DNA of 16,538 nucleotides from Hallerella sp963597395 (GTDB lineage: Bacteria; Fibrobacterota; Fibrobacteria; Fibrobacterales; Fibrobacteraceae). The stretch covers positions 1 through 16,538 of the forward strand of contig CAVBPX010000052.1 of assembly GCA_963597395.1 (NCBI GenBank), given 5' to 3'. A model generated the notes under the pieces. That model did not search any database and was not told the origin of the DNA. It saw only the letters and a list, made by a program, of their open reading frames with translations. The stretch's first letter is position 1. Each line of letters begins with the position of its first letter. Position numbers and translations under genes: made by a program. Below, piece after piece: positions 14,445-16,538 of this stretch.

Positions 14445-15833
14445 ATGCAAAAGAAAGAAGTCGAATTTGTCTGTTCCGAATGCGGAAATTCCACCCCGAA
14501 GTGGGCCGGGAAATGCCCGCATTGCGGCGCCTGGAGCACCCTTGTCGAACATGCGGTCGAAAGCAAGGCGACGCGGCGCGGGCTCGGTCACAACGCACTC
14601 GATGCGGAAGGGCTTTCGGGCATTCCGCGGAAGCTTTCGGAAATAGAAACAACCTCCACGTCGCGGTTGAGCACGTCCATTCCCGAGTTTGACAGGACGC
14701 TCGGCGGCGGGCTCGCTCCGGGCTCCTTTGTGCTGATTGGAGGCGACCCGGGCATCGGAAAATCGACGCTCGTTCTGCAGACGCTTTCGACCATGTCCGC
14801 GGCGGGAGTCAAAGCCCTTTACGTAAGCGGCGAAGAGAGCGCGGTGCAAGTAAAGCTCCGAAGCGAACGTTTGGGAGTTTCGGGGAGCGACCTGCTTCTT
14901 CTTTGCGAAACGAACCTCGACCGGATTCTCGAAAAGGCCAAGGCGATAAAGCCCGAGGTTCTTGTCATCGATTCCATCCAGACTATCTACAATGCGGACC
15001 TGCCGGGGACGCCGGGGAGCGTTTCGCAGCTCAGGGAATGCACGCTTTCGCTGATGGTCTTTGCAAAGAACACGGGCTGCATCACGATTCTGATTGGGCA
15101 CGTCACCAAGGACGGTCAAATTGCCGGACCGCGGGTCCTTGAACATATGGTCGATACGGTCGCCTACTTTGAGGGTGACCGCAACAATCAATACCGGATA
15201 TTGCGGACAATCAAGAACCGTTTCGGCGCAACGGACGAAATAGGCGTTTTCGAAATGACCTCCAAAGGCCTGGAAAGCGTGAGCAATCCGAGCAAGATTT
15301 TTTTGGATGCGACCAACATGAACGCCCCGGGAAGCGTCGTGAGCTGCACCATCGAAGGCTCGCGCGCCATGCTTTTCGAAACGCAGGCCCTAGTGAACCA
15401 GTCAAGCTATGCCGTGGCACAGCGCGTCGCAGCGGGCATCGACCCCAAACGTCTGACGATTATCCTCGCCCTGCTCGACAAGTTCGGAGGCATTCCGCTC
15501 GGAAATTCCGACGTTTTTGCGAGCATCGCCGGCGGTCTCAAAATTTCGGATACGGGAACCGACCTCGCGCTTGCGCTCGCGCTCGTGTGCAACCATCTGG
15601 GCATCGCACTTCCGCCGCAGACTATAGTCATCGGGGAACTTGGACTTTCGGGAGAAATTCGCACCGTGAGCCAGACGGACCTGCGCATCAAGGAAGCGGA
15701 ACGGCTCGGATTCGAACACATTATTTTGCCCGCGGCGGCAAAGGTTTCCAAGTCTTCCAAAATCGAAGTCATCCGATTTAAACGGCTGGAAGAGGCCGTG
15801 GAATTTGTGAAGGAAGGGCCTTCGCACAAGTAG
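14445..15833 (+). CDS. radA: DNA repair/branch-migration protein RadA
   Basis: RadA (Sms) is a DnaB-like ATPase that extends and processes recombination intermediates together with RecA. The 462-residue length is normal. An N-terminal zinc finger CSEC(10-13) and CPHC(24-27) sits in the usual TPKWAGKCPHCGAW context. Walker A is GGDPGIGKST (99-108), and the RadA hallmark KNRFG lies at 257-261. VLVIDSIQTIYN is the Walker B strand, and the C-terminal third is the Lon-protease-like domain (SVVSCTIEGSRAMLFETQALV; GNSDVFASIAGGLKISDTG). The ATG at 14445 matches the family N-terminus. No Shine-Dalgarno precedes it, and a terminator ends 5 bases upstream. How its transcription starts is unclear, perhaps by read-through or a promoter within the hairpin region. 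It is followed by palindromic repeats, then convergent folA. Confidence 0.97.
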   Translation: MQKKEVEFVCSECGNSTPKWAGKCPHCGAWSTLVEHAVESKATRRGLGHNALDAEGLSGIPRKLSEIETTSTSRLSTSIPEFDRTLGGGLAPGSFVLIGGDPGIGKSTLVLQTLSTMSAAGVKALYVSGEESAVQVKLRSERLGVSGSDLLLLCETNLDRILEKAKAIKPEVLVIDSIQTIYNADLPGTPGSVSQLRECTLSLMVFAKNTGCITILIGHVTKDGQIAGPRVLEHMVDTVAYFEGDRNNQYRILRTIKNRFGATDEIGVFEMTSKGLESVSNPSKIFLDATNMNAPGSVVSCTIEGSRAMLFETQALVNQSSYAVAQRVAAGIDPKRLTIILALLDKFGGIPLGNSDVFASIAGGLKISDTGTDLALALALVCNHLGIALPPQTIVIGELGLSGEIRTVSQTDLRIKEAERLGFEHIILPAAAKVSKSSKIEVIRFKRLEEAVEFVKEGPSHK

Positions 15834-15848
15834 GCGCGAACAGTTTGG

Positions 15849-15882
15849 ATTCTAACGGTTCCTTTGGAACCTCCAGAATGAC
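15849..15882. repeat. Palindromic repeat unit 1 (REP-like)
   Basis: The unit reads ATTCT-aac-GGTTCC-TTT-GGAACC-tcc-AGAAT-gac. It has an outer 5-base helix, internal 3-base loops on both sides, an inner perfect 6-base stem and a TTT loop. It starts 16 bases after the radA stop. It has the same 31-base architecture as the unit 45 bases further on, but a different inner stem. It could act as a bidirectional 3'-end structure between radA and folA. Confidence 0.65.
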
Positions 15883-15893
15883 ATGAAACATAA

Positions 15894-15927
15894 ATTCTAT
15901 CAGGGTCTTTGACCCTTCCGGAATGAC
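15894..15927. repeat. Palindromic repeat unit 2 (REP-like)
   Basis: The unit reads ATTCT-atc-AGGGTC-TTT-GACCCT-tcc-GGAAT-gac. The outer helix has one T-G pair and the inner 6-base stem is perfect. Compared with unit 1, the inner stem sequence differs at most positions, but complementarity and all spacings are kept. A third, partial copy (ATTCTGGATGAC, 15949-15960) lies inside the last codons of folA. Confidence 0.65.
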
Positions 15928-15946
15928 AGCGAATGTTGAACTTTGC

Positions 15947-16456
15947 CTATTCTGGATGACTGGGAACGGAAAACCGTTCAAACACCTGGAAAAGGCATGG
16001 GCAGTCGTCCCTTTCCGATTTTTCGGCGCGTTCCTCGCTCAAAAGTTTCCAGCCGTTTCCGAGAGGCGGCATCGGAACATCGCCGTCAACGGTCGCCAGC
16101 ACGCGTGTGAGGTAAAGCTTCTGTGCAAACGGCATTGCCGCGGCATAAACGTTCGCACCGCCGATGACAAAGAGTTCCGTTTCTCCGGCATTTTCGGCCA
16201 GACGAAAGCCGTCTTCGAGCGAGCGGACCACGGAACAACCCGGAGCGTTAAAGTTCGGATTGCGGGAAAGAACGATACTTGTACGATTCGGCAGCGGACG
16301 TCCGATGTCTTCGTAGTTTTTACGTCCGAGCAGAATGCAGTGCCCGGAAGTAATCGCCTTGAAACGTTTGAGATCCTGCGAAAGATGCCACGGCAAGTGA
16401 CCATCCTTGCCGATGATGTTGTTTTCCGAAACGGCGACAATGATGGATATGAGCAT
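15947..16456 (-). CDS. folA: Dihydrofolate reductase
   Basis: FolA reduces dihydrofolate to tetrahydrofolate with NADPH and is the trimethoprim target. The 169-residue product has SIIVAVSENNIIGKDGHLPW at the N-terminus with catalytic Asp28 (HLSQDLKRF, equivalent to Asp27 of Escherichia coli). The cofactor segment is LLGRKNYEDIGRPLPNRTSIVLSRN, and IGGANVYAAAMPFAQKLYLTRV follows. The natural family C-terminus corresponds to CLFQVFER. The extra FSVPSHPE is encoded by DNA that includes a partial copy of the neighbouring palindromic repeat, which also supplies the stop codon. The ATG at 16456 has GTGGAG upstream on the coding strand. It is convergent with radA. No thymidylate synthase is visible in the window. 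Confidence 0.96.
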   Translation of the reverse strand: MLISIIVAVSENNIIGKDGHLPWHLSQDLKRFKAITSGHCILLGRKNYEDIGRPLPNRTSIVLSRNPNFNAPGCSVVRSLEDGFRLAENAGETELFVIGGANVYAAAMPFAQKLYLTRVLATVDGDVPMPPLGNGWKLLSEERAEKSERDDCPCLFQVFERFSVPSHPE

Positions 16457-16458
16457 TT

Positions 16459-16538
16459 TTACTCCACGTTGAACATTTGACTAGGCAGCACGTGTCGCGG
16501 CCTTGCTTTCAGAACTTCCAGGACGACCTTGCTTTCGC
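16459..16538 (-). CDS. Possible last codons of a minus-strand gene upstream of folA (cut by window edge)
   Basis: An open minus-strand frame runs from the edge to a TAA at 16461-16459, giving 25 residues (ESKVVLEVLKARPRHVLPSQ and MFNVE). The stop lies 2 bases before the folA ATG, and the folA Shine-Dalgarno would lie in its last codons, which fits an operon. However, the segment contains a 10-base direct repeat (CCTTGCTTTC at 16501-16510 and 16527-16536), and TTCCAGGACGAC resembles the tail of the nearby palindromic repeats, so it may instead be non-coding repeat DNA. No family can be recognised. Confidence 0.25.
   Translation of the reverse strand, partial: ESKVVLEVLKARPRHVLPSQMFNVE

Noticed and set aside
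15834..15946. CRISPR-like array after radA
   Set aside because: Only two to three units, with palindromes differing in stem sequence and short spacing; this does not fit identical repeats with unique spacers.

Overview
The window looks like a chromosomal segment of a Gram-negative, GC-rich (roughly 55%) bacterium, most likely of the Fibrobacterota/FCB group. This placement is an inference. It rests on Rho with a very long disordered N-terminus, a NspC-type polyamine decarboxylase, a TraB/GumN lipoprotein, a geranylgeranyl-reductase-family flavoprotein and a Lys/Asp-rich exported pentapeptide protein. No rRNA or tRNA gene, CRISPR array or complete insertion sequence was seen. Coding density is very high, with several start/stop overlaps and two convergent gene pairs that overlap at their 3' ends.

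Left edge (1-1306): three small plus-strand genes of accessory character. They are the C-terminal end of an unrecognised, possibly phage or mobile-element protein, a two-helix cysteine-rich membrane protein whose ribosome binding site sits in a foldable leader, and a small excisionase-like helix-turn-helix protein. A gene-free 238-base stretch follows, with back-to-back hairpins and then an AT-rich leader. This may be the edge of an integrated element next to core genes.

Core plus-strand operon (1307-5450): rho (GTG start), proC and a sigma-54 activator with a degenerate receiver domain are 10 and 6 bases apart.

Minus-strand operon (8832 to 5437): an exported protein of unknown function (TTG start), a FecCD/BtuC-type permease, its ATPase and a TraB/GumN lipoprotein are tightly packed or overlapping. 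It looks like an iron-siderophore, heme or cobalamin type importer. No substrate-binding protein is recognisable in it.

Divergent plus-strand pair (8881-10442): nspC (carboxynorspermidine decarboxylase) and tsaE (t6A tRNA modification ATPase) overlap by 4 bases. Facing them is a minus-strand operon (12668 to 10420): a geranylgeranyl-reductase-family flavoprotein, sufE (Fe-S assembly sulfur acceptor) and a single-pass membrane protein with a helical periplasmic domain.

Right part (12785-16538): an exported pentapeptide-repeat beta-helix protein, then an intergenic element with terminal inverted repeats and two strong hairpins, then radA. After radA come two tandem palindromic units with the same architecture but different, still complementary stems, followed by convergent folA (dihydrofolate reductase). 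The tail of folA runs into a third, partial copy of the repeat. A few uncertain codons of one more minus-strand gene reach the right edge.
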